A DNA stretch of 64,000 nucleotides from Amoebophrya sp. A120. Taxonomy: Eukaryota; Sar; Dinophyceae; Syndiniales; Amoebophryaceae. Below the pieces are notes generated by a model. The model ran no database searches, had not been told where the DNA came from, and saw only the letters and a list, made by a program, of their open reading frames with translations. The stretch is from contig CAJINV010000001.1 in assembly GCA_905178155.1 (NCBI GenBank), forward strand, positions 10,596,311 through 10,660,310, read 5' to 3'. Shown here in pieces: positions 1 through 11,034 of the stretch. The stretch's first letter is position 1; each line of letters begins with the position of its first letter. The translations under genes and the position numbers were made by a program.

Positions 1-1
1 C

Positions 2-592
2 CACACGGGTTTACCAGACGAGCTCGCCACACTTCTGAACAAACATACAACCGAAGATGATTTTGCCGTTCATCCGTCGGAAATCTTAGTCGTGGCCTGT
101 CACGCGTGCCAGCACCTCACAGACGACACGATCGACATCGCGCAAAGTTTCGGGGTCCACGTTGCCGTGATGCCATGCTGCCACCGCGACCGCACGCAGG
201 GTCAACGGTGGAAAAGCACGGCGCGGCACCTCGCGGATACGTTCCTTGGTGAACAAAGCGGAATGATGGGAGAGGGTGGAAAAAGTGAAGACAAGAAAGT
301 CCGGAGAACAAAAAACGACCAGCTATTTGGCACCGTCACCGACCTTCTCACTGCCGGTAGGATGCAGGTCGGCGGGAAAAGCGCGGGAGTCCGCTATGAT
401 GTCCGCATGCGGTTTATCAACGAAAACATCACGCCCCAGAACCGCATTTTGGTCGGAACGGCACTGAGCCTTGCGGAAGAGGAGAGCAGCACGATGGCGG
501 ATACGAAAAAGCGGCAGCACGCGGAACGCCAACTCTCAGCGGCCTACCGTGCGGCGCACAAAAGCAAAGCATCAGTGAAGGAGCGACCATGA
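2..592 (+). CDS. Methyltransferase-like protein, C-terminal part (partial, 5' end outside window)
   Basis: The frame is open from base 2 to a TGA at 590-592, so the window holds only the last ~196 codons. The segment VVACHACQHLTDD followed by VAVMPCCH resembles the end of a Rossmann-type SAM methyltransferase of the METTL25/Methyltransf_32 kind, where a His/Cys strand and a PCC motif follow one another. Further on, YDVRMRFINENITPQNR looks like the conserved end of bacterial and algal relatives. The last ~50 residues are charged and probably disordered. The substrate cannot be inferred. The SAM-binding glycine loop would lie upstream of the window. The family call rests on motif memory only. 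Confidence 0.55.
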   Translation, partial: HTGLPDELATLLNKHTTEDDFAVHPSEILVVACHACQHLTDDTIDIAQSFGVHVAVMPCCHRDRTQGQRWKSTARHLADTFLGEQSGMMGEGGKSEDKKVRRTKNDQLFGTVTDLLTAGRMQVGGKSAGVRYDVRMRFINENITPQNRILVGTALSLAEEESSTMADTKKRQHAERQLSAAYRAAHKSKASVKERP

Positions 593-1106
593 TGAAATGT
601 TCGTATAGGGAACCACTCCTTCGAAATTTGTTTTCGTATATGAAAAGCGACAACGACATTTTCCTTTGACAAAGGAATCAGTGAGCCAACATGATTCTAG
701 TTTTCTGTGGCCGGGGCATCTCCATCTGTTCATCTCTTCGAAAAACCGAGAGTTCGTTGAGACGAATCCATCGTATTCGTAAAGCACTTCCCCTACAACA
801 GCAACATTGTCGTTTCGTCGCAACTTCGTGTCGATTTCTTGAATGAGAGAACCTAGAGGAGCTCTGCTCGTCGCTCGCAATCGTGCATGTCGTGCTGGTC
901 GTGGTAATTTCCTACTTGAGACGCGCAGAACAACAACTCTTTTCCACTCTTTGCTTCCGTAGCCGAGATTAGGCGTCGGTCTCGAATGGGCACAGTGAAA
1001 AAAGCGCAATTCATCTAATCAACAATGTCGCGACAGCGGGGTCGGAGACCAGCCTGTGACTGATATACAAAAGCAGGTCATCAAGAGCATCACGAAGAGC
1101 CACGAG
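593..1106. other. Intergenic / 5' flank
   Basis: No convincing coding sequence. A minus-strand open frame at 572-1009 lacks any recognisable motif. The reading frame of the next gene stays open upstream of its first Met (1107) to about 1000, so an upstream first exon may lie here. Possible acceptor-like CAG sites occur at 1035 and 1052. Confidence 0.4.
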
Positions 1107-4100
1107 ATGGGTGACGGCGCGCACATCAGTAAGGCCGAGAACCTCGAAGCCGATCTGTTTTCCAACAGCAACAACCGATGGCACCTTTTCATGGCGCTCC
1201 GGCTGTGGCTCGTGAGCTTTTTGTTCCCTCTTGGGGCCGGCTTTGCCGACGTGGTTTACTTCTGGCGGTACGGGGTCTTTGCCGGCATCACGCTCCCGAA
1301 TCTCATTGCCTACGGCGTTGCCATCACCGAACGGTTTCTGCCGAACCACTTCGAAGACAAGTTGCAGCCTGACGAGGCGCAGCTCGCCCACAGGATCTCC
1401 TACCGCATGCACGATAAGCCTGGGGGTGTGCTGCTCGGCACCGTGGCCTGCACGGTGCTCGGGGCGGGCATCGCGGCCTTTGCCATGCGGGACCACCACC
1501 GCGTGGGGATTTTGTTCGGGTTGTTTGTCGTGGTGCTGGAAACGATTTCCGCCTGCCACTACGCCTTCGTGTTTCTGGAAAACCCACACGGAAACGAAAC
1601 TTTCCCGGTCGGGCTCCTCTGCTCCGCCACCGCGTTCGGCATTCAGAACTACTTCACGGCCCGCGGACCGCTGCAGATCAACACGGTGGGCATCACCAGC
1701 GTCCTGCAACGGATTCCCGAGCTGCTCTTCCGCGAGGTCTTGGATCCGGAACCCGGGCGCGCCAGCCACACCGCGCTCAACTTGAATGCGGCAGAGCAGG
1801 AGGACCAGTGGCATTTGGGCCGACGCGACTACGTGCGCGAAGGGACCGTGCTGCTGTGTCAGTTTTTCTTGGTGCCGGTTGGCTTTTTTCTCGGCGTCCT
1901 CGCAGCGGGGTACTCCTTCAGCCATATCCAAGAAAAAAACATTGTAGGTGTAACTTTTTTGGAGGAACAGCATTACAAATTTGTCTGGCATGACAGCAAA
2001 AACCTGTCATGCGCAGATAGTACGTGAAAACGCCCTTTAATGGATCCTACGATGCATGCCAAGCATGACACACACAATCATCTTGCATGATGCGCATCAC
2101 AAACTTACACTAACAACGTTTTTTTCTTGGATAAGCCAGCCGCACTTCGCACTCTCCGGGTACCCAATGGTGATTCATTTGTTGACGGTGTTACCCGCGT
2201 TCATTTTGCACGACATGATTCTGGTGCAGCACGAGCAGGGCGAGATTCGCTCGGAACAAGAGTTGCAGGAGGAGGCGGACGAAGCGCACCATCACCTGCA
2301 CGGCATGCGTGGCAGCAAGCAGCACATGACCGAGATGGCGGACTTCGCCGCGGCGCGGGGTGGTGAGGGCGAGTTCGACGATCTGGAAATGGAAGCAGGC
2401 GGCTACGATGAAGATGATTACGAAGGAGGGCATGTTGAAGTAGAGGATGCGGATGTTGACAACTTCGGTGGCAAACGACCCAGCGCTGGTACGGGCAAGA
2501 TGATGAAGAAAGGCAAAATGCCTCCGAAAGCGACCCCACCGGGAATGGGTGCCAAGTTTGCCGGCAAAAGCGCGATGAAAAGTGCGGAAATGAGTGCTAA
2601 GCAAGGCACTGCTGCAGGAAAAGTCAAAGGCGGCGCCGACGTGATGATGCCAGCGAAAGCGACGATGCCGGTGTCTTCGAAAGCTGCGTCGGCCAAAATG
2701 CACGCGATGGCACCGCATGCCGCTGCACCTTCTCCAGGGGGAAAGCCGGTTGGAAAGCCACACAGCGCCGAGGGAGAAATGCACGGCCCGGGAAAAGGCG
2801 ATCCGCTATCGCACGGTAAAGACGCAACGCACCCCGATCACAAAGGCGAGTTGCACAAAGGCGATCCGAGCGGAAAAGGTGTGTTGCCGGGGCACGAGCC
2901 GCACAAAGGTGATCCGGCCGGAAAAGGCTTGCCGCCGGGGCATGATCCGCACAAGGGCGATCCGACTGGGAAAGGCATGCCGCCAAGCCACGATCCGCAC
3001 AAGGGCGATCCGAGCGGGAAAGGCATGCCACCGGGCCACGATCCGCACAAAGGTGATCCGAGCGGGAAAGGCGTGCCTCCGGGCTATGATCCGCACAAAG
3101 GCGATCCGAGCGGGAAAGGCATGCCTCCGGGCTACGATCCGCACAAAGGCGATCCGGCCGGGAAAGGCATGCCGCCAGGCCACGATCCGCATAAAGGCGA
3201 TCCGTACGGAAAAGGGATGCCGCCTGGGCATGAGCACGATCCGCACAAGGGCGACCCGAGCGGAAAAGGCATGCCGCCAGGCCACGATCCACACAAGGGC
3301 GATCCGGCAGGGAAAGGCATGCCGCCGGGGCACGATCCGCACAAGGGCGACCAAGGCGGACCGAAAGGCATGCCGCCGCAGGAGCCGCACATGATGGATC
3401 CTAAGGGCAAAGGCAAAGCTAGCATGAAGGGCGAAGGTGAAGCCGCTCCTCCCGCCGGCCCAGGAGGTCCCGGGATGATGAAAGCAGGTCAAAAAATGAT
3501 GCCACCGGGCAAGGGCGGGAAGGAGGACGCGATGATGAAGGGCAAAGCTGCCCAAGACATGATGATGCAAGCTATGAAGGGCAAACAAGCCGACATGAAC
3601 ATGATGATGAAAGGTAAAGACGCCGACATAATGCTGAAGGGTAAGGACGCCAACATGATGATGAAGGGTAAAGACATCGACATGAAAGGGAAGATGATGC
3701 AGGGAAAACAAGCACTTCCGAAGCGTCCGCCGGGGTACTACTACCCAGAATTTGCGTCAGAAGTAGAAACCGACTCCGACAGTGATCTGCTGTTCAGCGG
3801 CAAGCGCAAGAGCAAAACCTTCAATCTGTTCGCCGGATCCAGAACTAGTAAAGAGCTCGTCGTTCCCAGGGAGAACATCTACCGCAGTGACGGAGAGGAA
3901 AGTGTAGACATTCTGGCCGAGACCGATGCCCTTCTGACGGACGAGGATTACTTTTATAGAACTTCATCCGGGGCTAGTACAAACAACTGCACCGGCGCCA
4001 GCGGCCTGAACGTGGTTGCCGTCACCTTCAACGAAGACGAAAGGGAATACATTCGCAATCTGCCCCCGAGAAATCGCGCGCCATTGAACAATCCGAATGT

Positions 4101-4281
4101 TCTCCGAAAGCACTACCACACGGTCCCAGACCCGCCGACAACCTCGTCTGACGAAAACACGGGAAGTAGCTCCTGGATCGTCTCCAGTGCTGTGCAGGCC
4201 CGTTCGGACGTGCGCTACGCCAGAGTGGAAAGGAAACGGGGACACGGACGGCTGCGACCGGCAAACTCGAACGCGTTCTGA
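1107..4281 (+). CDS. DUF1275 (YoaK-type) multi-pass membrane protein with a long His/Lys/Gly/Met repeat tail
   Basis: Exons 1107-1924 and 2139-4281 (about 986 aa); the intron is introner 1. The N-terminal ~330 residues carry about seven hydrophobic segments. GAGFADVVYFW and the later GIQNYF segment fit the DUF1275/YoaK family, a mainly bacterial membrane family of unknown function. Splicing out the introner joins YSFS to QPHFALSGYPMVIH in frame, so the last membrane segment (LLTVLPAFILHDMILV) lies in exon 2. An acidic stretch follows, then about eleven 16-residue repeats (HKGDPSGKGMPPGHDP type, 2854-3370), Met-Lys-Gly repeats (MMMKGKD, about 3595-3710) and a charged C-terminus. I chose the first in-frame ATG, but the frame is open upstream, so the true start may be earlier or in another exon. 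Confidence 0.75.
1925..2133 (+). mobile_element. Introner-like element 1 (209 bp intron in the DUF1275 gene)
   Basis: The element starts TATCCAAG and ends CTTGGATA. The outer 30 nt of the two ends are inverted copies with 26 of 30 matches (1925-1954 against 2104-2133). It is flanked by the direct repeat AGCCA (1920-1924 and 2134-2138). Removing the element and one AGCCA restores a continuous frame. The interior has GCATGACA- and CATCACAAA-type motifs shared with the other copies. The boundaries do not give a GT-AG pair. Confidence 0.93.
2854..3370 (+). repeat. Coding tandem repeat, 48-bp unit (about 11 copies)
   Basis: The repeat encodes the 16-residue unit HKGDPSGKGMPPGHDP with variants (S/A/T/Y at position 6; H/Y at position 14) and one copy with a two-residue insertion (GHEHDP). 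It lies inside exon 2 of the DUF1275 gene. On the opposite strand it produces long spurious open frames. Confidence 0.9.
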
Positions 4282-4950
4282 TTTTTTTCGCGAAGGAGAA
4301 TCGAAAACGAACAAGAACAAGAAGACTTTGTATGTTTCTCACTGTACAATAATGCGACTTTCTGTTTCCTTCCTAGAAGCGCAAATCTCTAACTTCTACT
4401 TCACAACACGTAGTCAGTATGACGTGTACTGTACTGAAGCTGAACCAAAATCGATTTAGAAATTCATGTACAAAATGAGACTGTTGTGTAACGAAATTAA
4501 CGCTTTGCGGCTTTTACTTCCTGCTTCTATCAGTGTCTCTGAAAATGAAATGAAGAAAAAAGTTGAGGCTGCGATTTTTCGAGACAATGTACAAAGGAAC
4601 CCCAACAGAAGGAGAAAGCTATTGATTTGGAAACAAAGAATGAAAAAACGAAAACGGCGCCATCATTCGAAAAAGCGTTTACCTGTGGTGTTCTGCTTGT
4701 TTTTTGTTTTTACATGTCCCATGCTCTTCTCTTACAAGATCAACGACAGATCTTGACATTTAACAAGAAATCGAGTAGTAAAAATCTAATCTCAACATGC
4801 GCTCAAATCAAAATCATTTTGCGGAGAAGGAAGACGAAGATGTGAGTATGAGCCTCCTGTTTCTCGTAATGAAACTTGTATCGTAACAACTGAAGATGAT
4901 CCTCGTCAGGTAGCTTCTTGCCGCGGCGAATCAATTTCGCCCGCCAAAAA
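4282..4950. other. AT-rich intergenic region with a possible short first exon
   Basis: No gene is recognisable in 4282-4790. An ATG at 4797 opens 15 codons that end at a good donor (GTGAGT at 4842), and CAG sits at 4907-4909. That simple splice leads to an early stop, so a leader exon for the docking-protein gene is possible but unproven. Confidence 0.35.
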
Positions 4951-7579
4951 ATGATTGGCGATCAGTACGGCGCAATGAGCCGGCCCACGTTGCTGGAAAC
5001 GGTCGACCACCGCTCGGACGAGGGGTTGCTGAACGACCACCTCTACCGGTTACGCGCGGATATCGATATTCGCACGAGGCGATTGGAGCAGGAACGGAGG
5101 CGTCTCTGCGATCTGGAGGAGGGCGTTGCGAAGTGCCGTCGGGAATTCGAAACCAGACGAACGCGGTACCAGAAGCTCAAACACGAGTACGAGGGAAAAG
5201 CCGGAACGGAGGTAGGTGTTTTGCTCGTGCGGTAAACATGGTTTTCTCTCGGCGCACCTCTTCTGGTGGTTCGTATGATCTGCATCTGGTTGGGAGTCGC
5301 CTTTCGTGTGAAGTGAAAAACTCAACTTTTTTTTCAGCACGGCCAGGAGCGGTTACTGGAGACGCTGTTTCAGAAATTGAATCTCCTCCACCACAAAGAC
5401 TCCGAGTACGTTGGGACAATTACGAAACTTCGCCAGGAACGGAAAAAGGTTGATGGAATCTTCAAACAGCTCAAACAGGACATCCAGACACAAACGAGAG
5501 AGGTACTGACTTTGCCTATACCTATACGTCGCTCGCTCTTTTCTCTTGCGTACAAGTAAGTAGCGCTTTCGAGTGTTTTTGCATACCAAAATGAAAATTT
5601 TTTCAGCTGATCCGCGCCACCCATGTGTACGAGCAAGCGCAGGGCGAAAAGGAGGAGATGTTGGCCCAAACGAGATGCGTGGAAAAGCGCATGAAGGAGC
5701 AGCGGAAAGAATTCAAGGATATGGTCCAGAATATGCGGGAGGACTACGCGAAGCAGGAACGGATCCAGCGCGCCCTCCAGCTCCGGCAACAACGTGCGAC
5801 CTCTGCGACCGCAAGGAGTAACCGTCTGCAAGCCGATTCCCGGGTGACCCTTGGGCCTGGCGCCGGGCGGGGAGGCAAAGGCAATAACCAGCCTGCGTTA
5901 CCAGCACCCGGACCGCCTGGAGCAGGCAATAATTCTCGCAGTACAACTACCGCAGCTGCACATGGAGCTGCTGGTGTCGACCAGCAAAACAGAATACCAG
6001 TTCCGCCAAATAGCCTTCAAGCCGGCGGGTCCTCTTCTTCTACCCGAGGGAACTACCCTGCCGGACATCACAAAGGCGGTGTGTCGCCGTCAACCAGAAG
6101 TATTCTGTGGAAGAAGAAGCACGCGGCCAACCTCGACATCAGCATTCCAGAGGAGGAAAGGCAATTCGACGCGCAGGTGCTTTGTCGCCGGATCTTCCGG
6201 AACGCCTTTTTCAACGCGATTCAACGGCGCAGAATCAGGCAGTACACGAAGAACATCGAGATCTTCGTATTACAACGAAAAATGCCCCCACCCCCGAACT
6301 TGGGAGCATTTGTATTGCAAACCTTTCCAAATGAAACATTCGCCGTCTTGCATCTGTCAGCATCACAAGTTTCTTATCGTGAATAGCAAAAATTTGTATT
6401 GCAAAAGACCCCAGCACGAGCGGCTCTTGTCATGCAAGCGATGCGATCCATCCCTAGAATCAGCATCAGAAAGATTCATACTCCTTTCCTGCATGACAAA
6501 AAGTTTTCATTTGGAAACTGCTCATCACAAATATTTGCAATGTCAGGAATGGCAATGGGGGGCACTTTTCACTGTAATACTTCGACCAGGCATTTGACAC
6601 GATCAGGACCCTGACCGGGATACAAAATTTGGAGGAAATCGTGCGGATCTTCACGGAAATGGAGGACCGGTCCTACAGCTTGCTCACCTACGTCAACACT
6701 CTGCACGCCGACATTGAGCAGCTGGAGGTCGCGAACAAGCAAGCGCTGGACCACATCTACTCCGCGCGGCACCGACAGAATTCGCCGGACTTGGGCCGGA
6801 AAAAAGCGCTGTTGAGAAGTTTGGAATCCAAAATTCACCAGGAGGAAGCTGTCGTGTTGGAAAAGGAAGCGGATATACAACGAGGTAACAAGAAGTATCC
6901 AACAACTTTGTACGCCTTTTTATGTTTCTGTCTTCGCATTCTCTCTGAACCAAAACAATTACCCGCTTGCGATGCGTTCATCTCTCAAAACAGGTTTGGA
7001 TATCATCAGCAAAGTACGGGATCCATTACAGAAGACCGTTGAGGTCATGGGTGGGCTGCTGTTTGAAGCTTTGAAACTCCCAGAGGACTACAACACTCCG
7101 ACCGGACAGCGGCTCAACGCACTGACAACGCTGACGAAACAGCATGAGCAGGTAGATCGCTTGCAATGCCAATGCGATCTCGTAGAAGTTTCGTTCAATG
7201 GTGATCATGCATGTTGCCGCATCATTCCGCACTCGCAACAAACGAAGCTTTCTCACACCTACAGGTCCACGACAGTGCGTTGATTGTGCCAATAGAGGGA
7301 ATGCACATTCTTGAGAACATGCACGAACACCCGGTGCAAGAGCTGCTGAACTTCGTCGAGCATAACCTCTTACACTTCCGGGACTACATGGCCTCCTCCG
7401 CTCCATTACGAATCCTGAACAAGCCGGCGATTGGAAAAGCCATGCGAAAACCGCAAGATTTACCAACCGCGAAACTCGAAGACTCGGACACGGAAGGCGA
7501 CGAAATGCCGATGAGTCGCGCGGAGCTCCGCCTGGCGGTGGAAAAGTCCATTCATGCGAGGAAGAAAAAACGCGCTTGA
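4951..7579 (+). CDS. Outer dynein arm docking complex protein (ODA1/DC2, CCDC114/CCDC63 family)
   Basis: Exons 4951-5211, 5338-5502, 5607-6267, 6585-6884, 6994-7151 and 7265-7579 (619 aa). All introns are GT-AG except introner 2 (6268-6579). The protein is almost entirely coiled coil with a Pro/Gly/Ser-rich insert in exon 3. The diagnostic stretch appears after the introner is removed: FDQAFDTIRTLTGIQNLEE, then EDRSYSLLTYVNTL. It matches the conserved central block of CCDC114/CCDC63 and Chlamydomonas DC2, which tether outer dynein arms to axonemal doublet microtubules. Length is close to the family norm (550-670 aa). The first Met at 4951 is followed by MSRPTLLETVD; a further upstream exon is possible. 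This implies a motile flagellum at some life stage. Confidence 0.85.
6268..6579 (+). mobile_element. Introner-like element 2 (312 bp intron in the docking-protein gene)
   Basis: Starts TATTACAACG and ends CACTGTAATA; the outer 22 nt are inverted copies with three mismatches. Flanking direct repeat CTTCG at 6263-6267 and 6580-6584. Excision of the element plus one CTTCG joins KNIEIF to DQAFDTI, exactly what the CCDC114 family requires. The interior contains two TTTGTATTGCAAA-type motifs and a GCATGACAAA motif. Confidence 0.95.
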
Positions 7580-8089
7580 TGAGGATGTGATAGAAGAAAT
7601 AGATGGATCAGTGAAGATCTGAGGCATGGATGTTTTTGAATCAGAATCATAGTTGATGCAGTATACACTCCTGAAATTTGTGACAAGCAAGTGCGTTTTT
7701 TGCTTCGGCGTTGTGCTTCTCGCTTCTGTATGATCTTCCAACAAGAGTAAGAGTTTCAGTTTTTAAGCGTGATGTACTGCAAAGCGTACATTTTTAAAGG
7801 TCAAAGACGTTCAAAGGTCATGGCGGCTCTCTGTAAAAGAAAAACCGCCTTCGCGAGTCAATCAGAACGCATCAAAATGTCTGTGGAACTGCGAAAAAAG
7901 GCAGGAACATCGGGAGGAAGCTGACCGAGCTGGCACCGAATATGGTTTGCAGCAGTACCGATTACTTGAACTGGCCGCCCTCGCTGAGAATTCTACTGTG
8001 TTCCACCTTGTACTGGAACAGGCAGCTTTTTCTGCCAACTACCGGTCTTCAATCGTTCCCGCGATTCGAACGAAGTGCGGCGACGAAAA
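7580..8089. other. Intergenic region
   Basis: 3' flank of the docking-protein gene. The frame open from 7947 runs into the GC-rich block and shows no family motif. Nothing else seen. Confidence 0.5.
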
Positions 8090-8534
8090 CGTGAAGAGCA
8101 TCACCCGGCTGAAATTGAAGCCGCTCGGCCGGGCGTCGCACGCTCCTCGCTGGCTAAGGCGCAGGAGCTTTTGGGCGCGGCGGATCTACGACGAAAACAG
8201 GGCGGCGCTACCTCCATGGCGTGACTCTCGCGAGCTAGCCGCGGAACTGCAAGGCGGCGGAATCCTTGCCCGTGGCCCGTACAGGTTTCCGCCCCAAGAC
8301 GCAGCCGGGGCGTGGCTGGTTGCCTGGCCGCAGCGCGATGGAAGGACCGCTTGGCCGCCCGCATTCATTGCGTGGGTGCGCCAGGCAACGCGATGGAGGG
8401 AATGCGCACGATCAGAAGTGGCGGCGCATGGGGCGCCCGCCATCGCCATTGCATTGCCCCCCTCCGGCGTCGCGCGGCCAGGGCCGTGGCGCAGACATGA
8501 TTGGGGCCCGGCGTGGGGCCCGAACGCGCACCCG

Positions 8535-8632
8535 CCTCGGTTCGTTCAATTTTCGCCGCCGGGCCGCCTCGGTTCGTTCAATTTCCGCTGCCTCGGCTCG
8601 TTCAATTTTCGCCGCCTCGGTTCGTTCAGTCA
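8535..8632 (+). repeat. Short tandem repeat, about 24 bp, four copies
   Basis: Copies of CCTCGGTTCGTTCAATTTTC start at 8535, 8567, 8591 and 8615. The last is truncated and diverged. The second differs by a 6-nt GC insertion before it and by TTTCCGCTG at its end. Confidence 0.85.
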
Positions 8633-9202
8633 GCGGGCAGCCTTTGCACTTCGTCCCGCAGCCCACTCGCCCCCTTCGTGGTTTAGTTGGAAAGCAGTCG
8701 CGCGCTGATCCTTTCGTAGGTTGGCGCCGAACGCAGGCGGCGCCAGCTCCAGAGCGGCGGAATGGGCTTGCGGAAATATGGGCACGGCGCAAATCCCGGC
8801 CGAGGAGGAGCATAAAAAAAGAGAGCCACGGCGGCGCCGCAGGGCCGGGCGCGCGCGCAGCGCGGCGGGGAGCTGGAAAGGCAGGGCGCGGCGCTTTCTA
8901 ATATATACCCACCGCCGCCCATATAAGTTCCGCGCACGCATGGCCCCGGCCTTCGCAAGTGCGAGGCTAGCGCCCGGGGGGTGCGCGGCCGTGGTGGCCT
9001 CCGCCGCCGCAACACGATGGGCCGCAAGCAACAACAAAAATAAAAGCGGCAGCGGCGAGGCGTCGCGAAGCGCTCGACAGCCGCCGGGCCGCCGCCTGGG
9101 CGGGCCGTGTGAATGTTTGTGCTTAGCTGGCCGCGCCAGCGTCGCGCGGGCCAATCGACCCCGCCGATTGTCAGACGGCCCGGCCCGGGCAAAATCAGGA
9201 CG

Positions 9203-10367
9203 GTAAAAGTTTGTTAAAATGTTGTTAATTTCCAAACTGCCTAGTTTTGGCGCCTTGGATTTTCCGGCCCGTTGTGCCACGGCCCCAGCCGTAAGGTTCC
9301 CCGCTTTCCGTGCCCCCGTCTGCTGCGCCGTTTCTGTTTGGGAGGCCGCCGCCGGTCTTCGACGGCGTTGCGCGCCCGGTCTCTCGGTGGCCCCCCCCTC
9401 CGCCGTACGCCAGGCGGCGCCCCTCCGGTCCTATGGCCTGGTGGGCCTTCGTGGTTTTCAATATTGGTCCGCGTGGCAGTGGCGCCGAGCGGCGGGAAAT
9501 GCTTGGGGGCCCACGCGCAGGCTGTGTAGTCTCCTTGTGGGCTTCCGTTTGGGCATTTATTTGGGCAAGCCGGGCAGAGCGGGCCTGGCCTTGGGCTGGC
9601 AAGTGTCGGCGGGCACCCCCGGCGTTTCCTGTGCTTTTGGGGTTTCTTTGTTTCGGGTCCGTTTTCCCGGGAGCCGGTTCTGGGAGAAAACACCGGGGCG
9701 ATTTTTCCCGGGAAGGCGATAAAATGTGCGTTAATTTTTGGGTTAATTTTTTGGGTTAATTTCATTTTAAGGCGATTCCTGTGGGAAATCGGCCCCAGGG
9801 AAATTAACACAAAAGATTAACACAAATATTAACACATATTTTAACACTAAAATTAACACAAGCCCAGCTCGGAAAATTAACACTGTCCCAAAGATTTTTG
9901 CTATGTGGGCGCCCCACCACAAAAGAAGCGCGGTTTTTGGAAGGCGAATGCGGCCGCGTCCCGCTTGGGTTTGGGACGGCCCACGCCGTGTCACTTGGCT
10001 TGCCGTGGCCGCCGGACAATGGGGGGTGGGGCGCATCGGGGTGGCCTGGGGGTTCGCCGTGAAGCGTTCGGCTTCCAGGGCAAACCACGGGCCACGCTTC
10101 CTTTTTCCCGGGGACAATCTGCACCAGGCGCCAATGGGGCCCGACGCTGCGCTTTTGCCCTATCCCCGCGGGCATAAATCTCGCGCGGCCCGCCCCGCGC
10201 GAAAACGCCCCGGCGGGCCCCCCCGCCCTTTGTGCTGGCCCGGCCCGCCCGTCGTCGGCTTCCCCGGCGTGGCCTGCCGGGTTTCCTCAACCAGCTGCCG
10301 CCGCAAAAAAAACTGGGGCAGCCGTTTGCGTTTTTCAGAATTAACACATAATTAACAGGAAATTAAA
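9203..10367. mobile_element. GC-rich element with 12-bp-phased inverted motif arrays (copy A)
   Basis: Centre: TTAATTT at 9731, 9743 and 9756 faces TTAACAC at 9804, 9817, 9829, 9841, 9853 and 9877, a spacing of 12-13 bp (once 24). Between them is a hairpin, CGATTCC...GGGAAATCG. Ends: TAAAA/TAATT motifs at 9204, 9215 and 9226 on the left face TTAACAC/TTAAC/TTAAA at 10341, 10352 and 10363 on the right, about 11 bp apart. The arrays therefore mark both ends and the middle of a 1.16-kb unit. No coding sequence is recognised. I call it a mobile element because a second block with the same plan lies at 48.27-49.44 kb. Confidence 0.55.
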
Positions 10368-10460
10368 GCCGGAAGCTTGCCCGGGCCGGGCAGGTTGGCG
10401 ATTGATTTATTTCCCGGCCCGAGCCTCCTCGTTTGTGCTTGTGGGGATGGAAGGAGGGGC

Positions 10461-11034
10461 CGGCCAGTCAGCAACCACGCAGGCAGGCAGGGCGCAGCAG
10501 GGTAGGCGCCGGCAGGGCCTGCGGGCCCGCCCTTCCTTGCACCAGCGACACCCCGTCCGACCGGTCGCAGCGCCCTGCCTGCAAGCAGGCCCGCGTCGGT
10601 GATTCGCGCCACAGAGGGGAGGCCTGGGATTCTGGCGCGTTGCCCCCTGCCTTCGCTCGTTTCGTGGCTGGCCACTGGCCCAGGCAATACAAGAAGGTGA
10701 ACCGCGGCCGAAGCAATGTGAACCTGATCCCTCTTGTGGAGACGATGGAGCACCCTGAAGGGCTAGTCAACATGAATTGCAGCAAGGCGATCTGGTCCGC
10801 CGTCAGATGTCCCATGCGCGCCGGGGGAGCATTTTCCCCCTAGATATCAGTGTTCGAAGCCGCCTTTGCTGCAGTAAAGACAGGGCAGTGAACGCTTCTC
10901 CTTCCGTTTTTCGTGTAATGTTATTGCCGATGGCATAATAAGAATAAAATATATAAGTACGATTGATACCTGCGGCCCACTGTTTGGGACAACCATAGAC
11001 ACACTCTCACTAGTGAAATTAATGATGGACGAAA
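10461..11034. other. Intergenic region
   Basis: Right shoulder of the GC-rich island, then a normal-composition 5' flank of the ZnF-UBP gene. Open frames on both strands (10433-10843 and 10468-10815) overlap each other and match nothing I recognise. Confidence 0.45.

Larger units (their letters stand above)
8090..10460. other. GC-rich non-coding island with an embedded phased-repeat element
   Basis: Base composition jumps to very GC-rich at about 8.09 kb and returns to normal near 10.46 kb. All six frames are open for long stretches, which is expected of stop-poor GC-rich DNA. None of the translations shows a family motif, and Arg/Pro/Gly/Ala dominate. The right half (9203-10367) is a structured element described separately. 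The left half has short repeats at 8535-8632. Confidence 0.7.

Noticed and set aside
1011-1991. 326-codon minus-strand open frame
   Set aside because: Exact shadow of the DUF1275 exon; the + strand translation has membrane segments and family motifs, the minus one does not.
2854-3370. Regular 48-bp repeats resembling a CRISPR array
   Set aside because: No spacers: the entire unit repeats and encodes protein in frame.
2191-3711. Several long minus-strand frames rich in Arg/His/Cys
   Set aside because: Products of the 48-bp coding repeat read backwards.
8530-8640. GGTTCGTTCAA words considered as tRNA T-loops
   Set aside because: No matching acceptor, D or anticodon arms; they are part of the 24-bp repeat.
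7947-10355. Long open frames in the GC-rich island
   Set aside because: All six frames are open at once, composition is Arg/Pro/Gly/Ala, and no motif is recognisable; expected from stop-poor GC-rich DNA.
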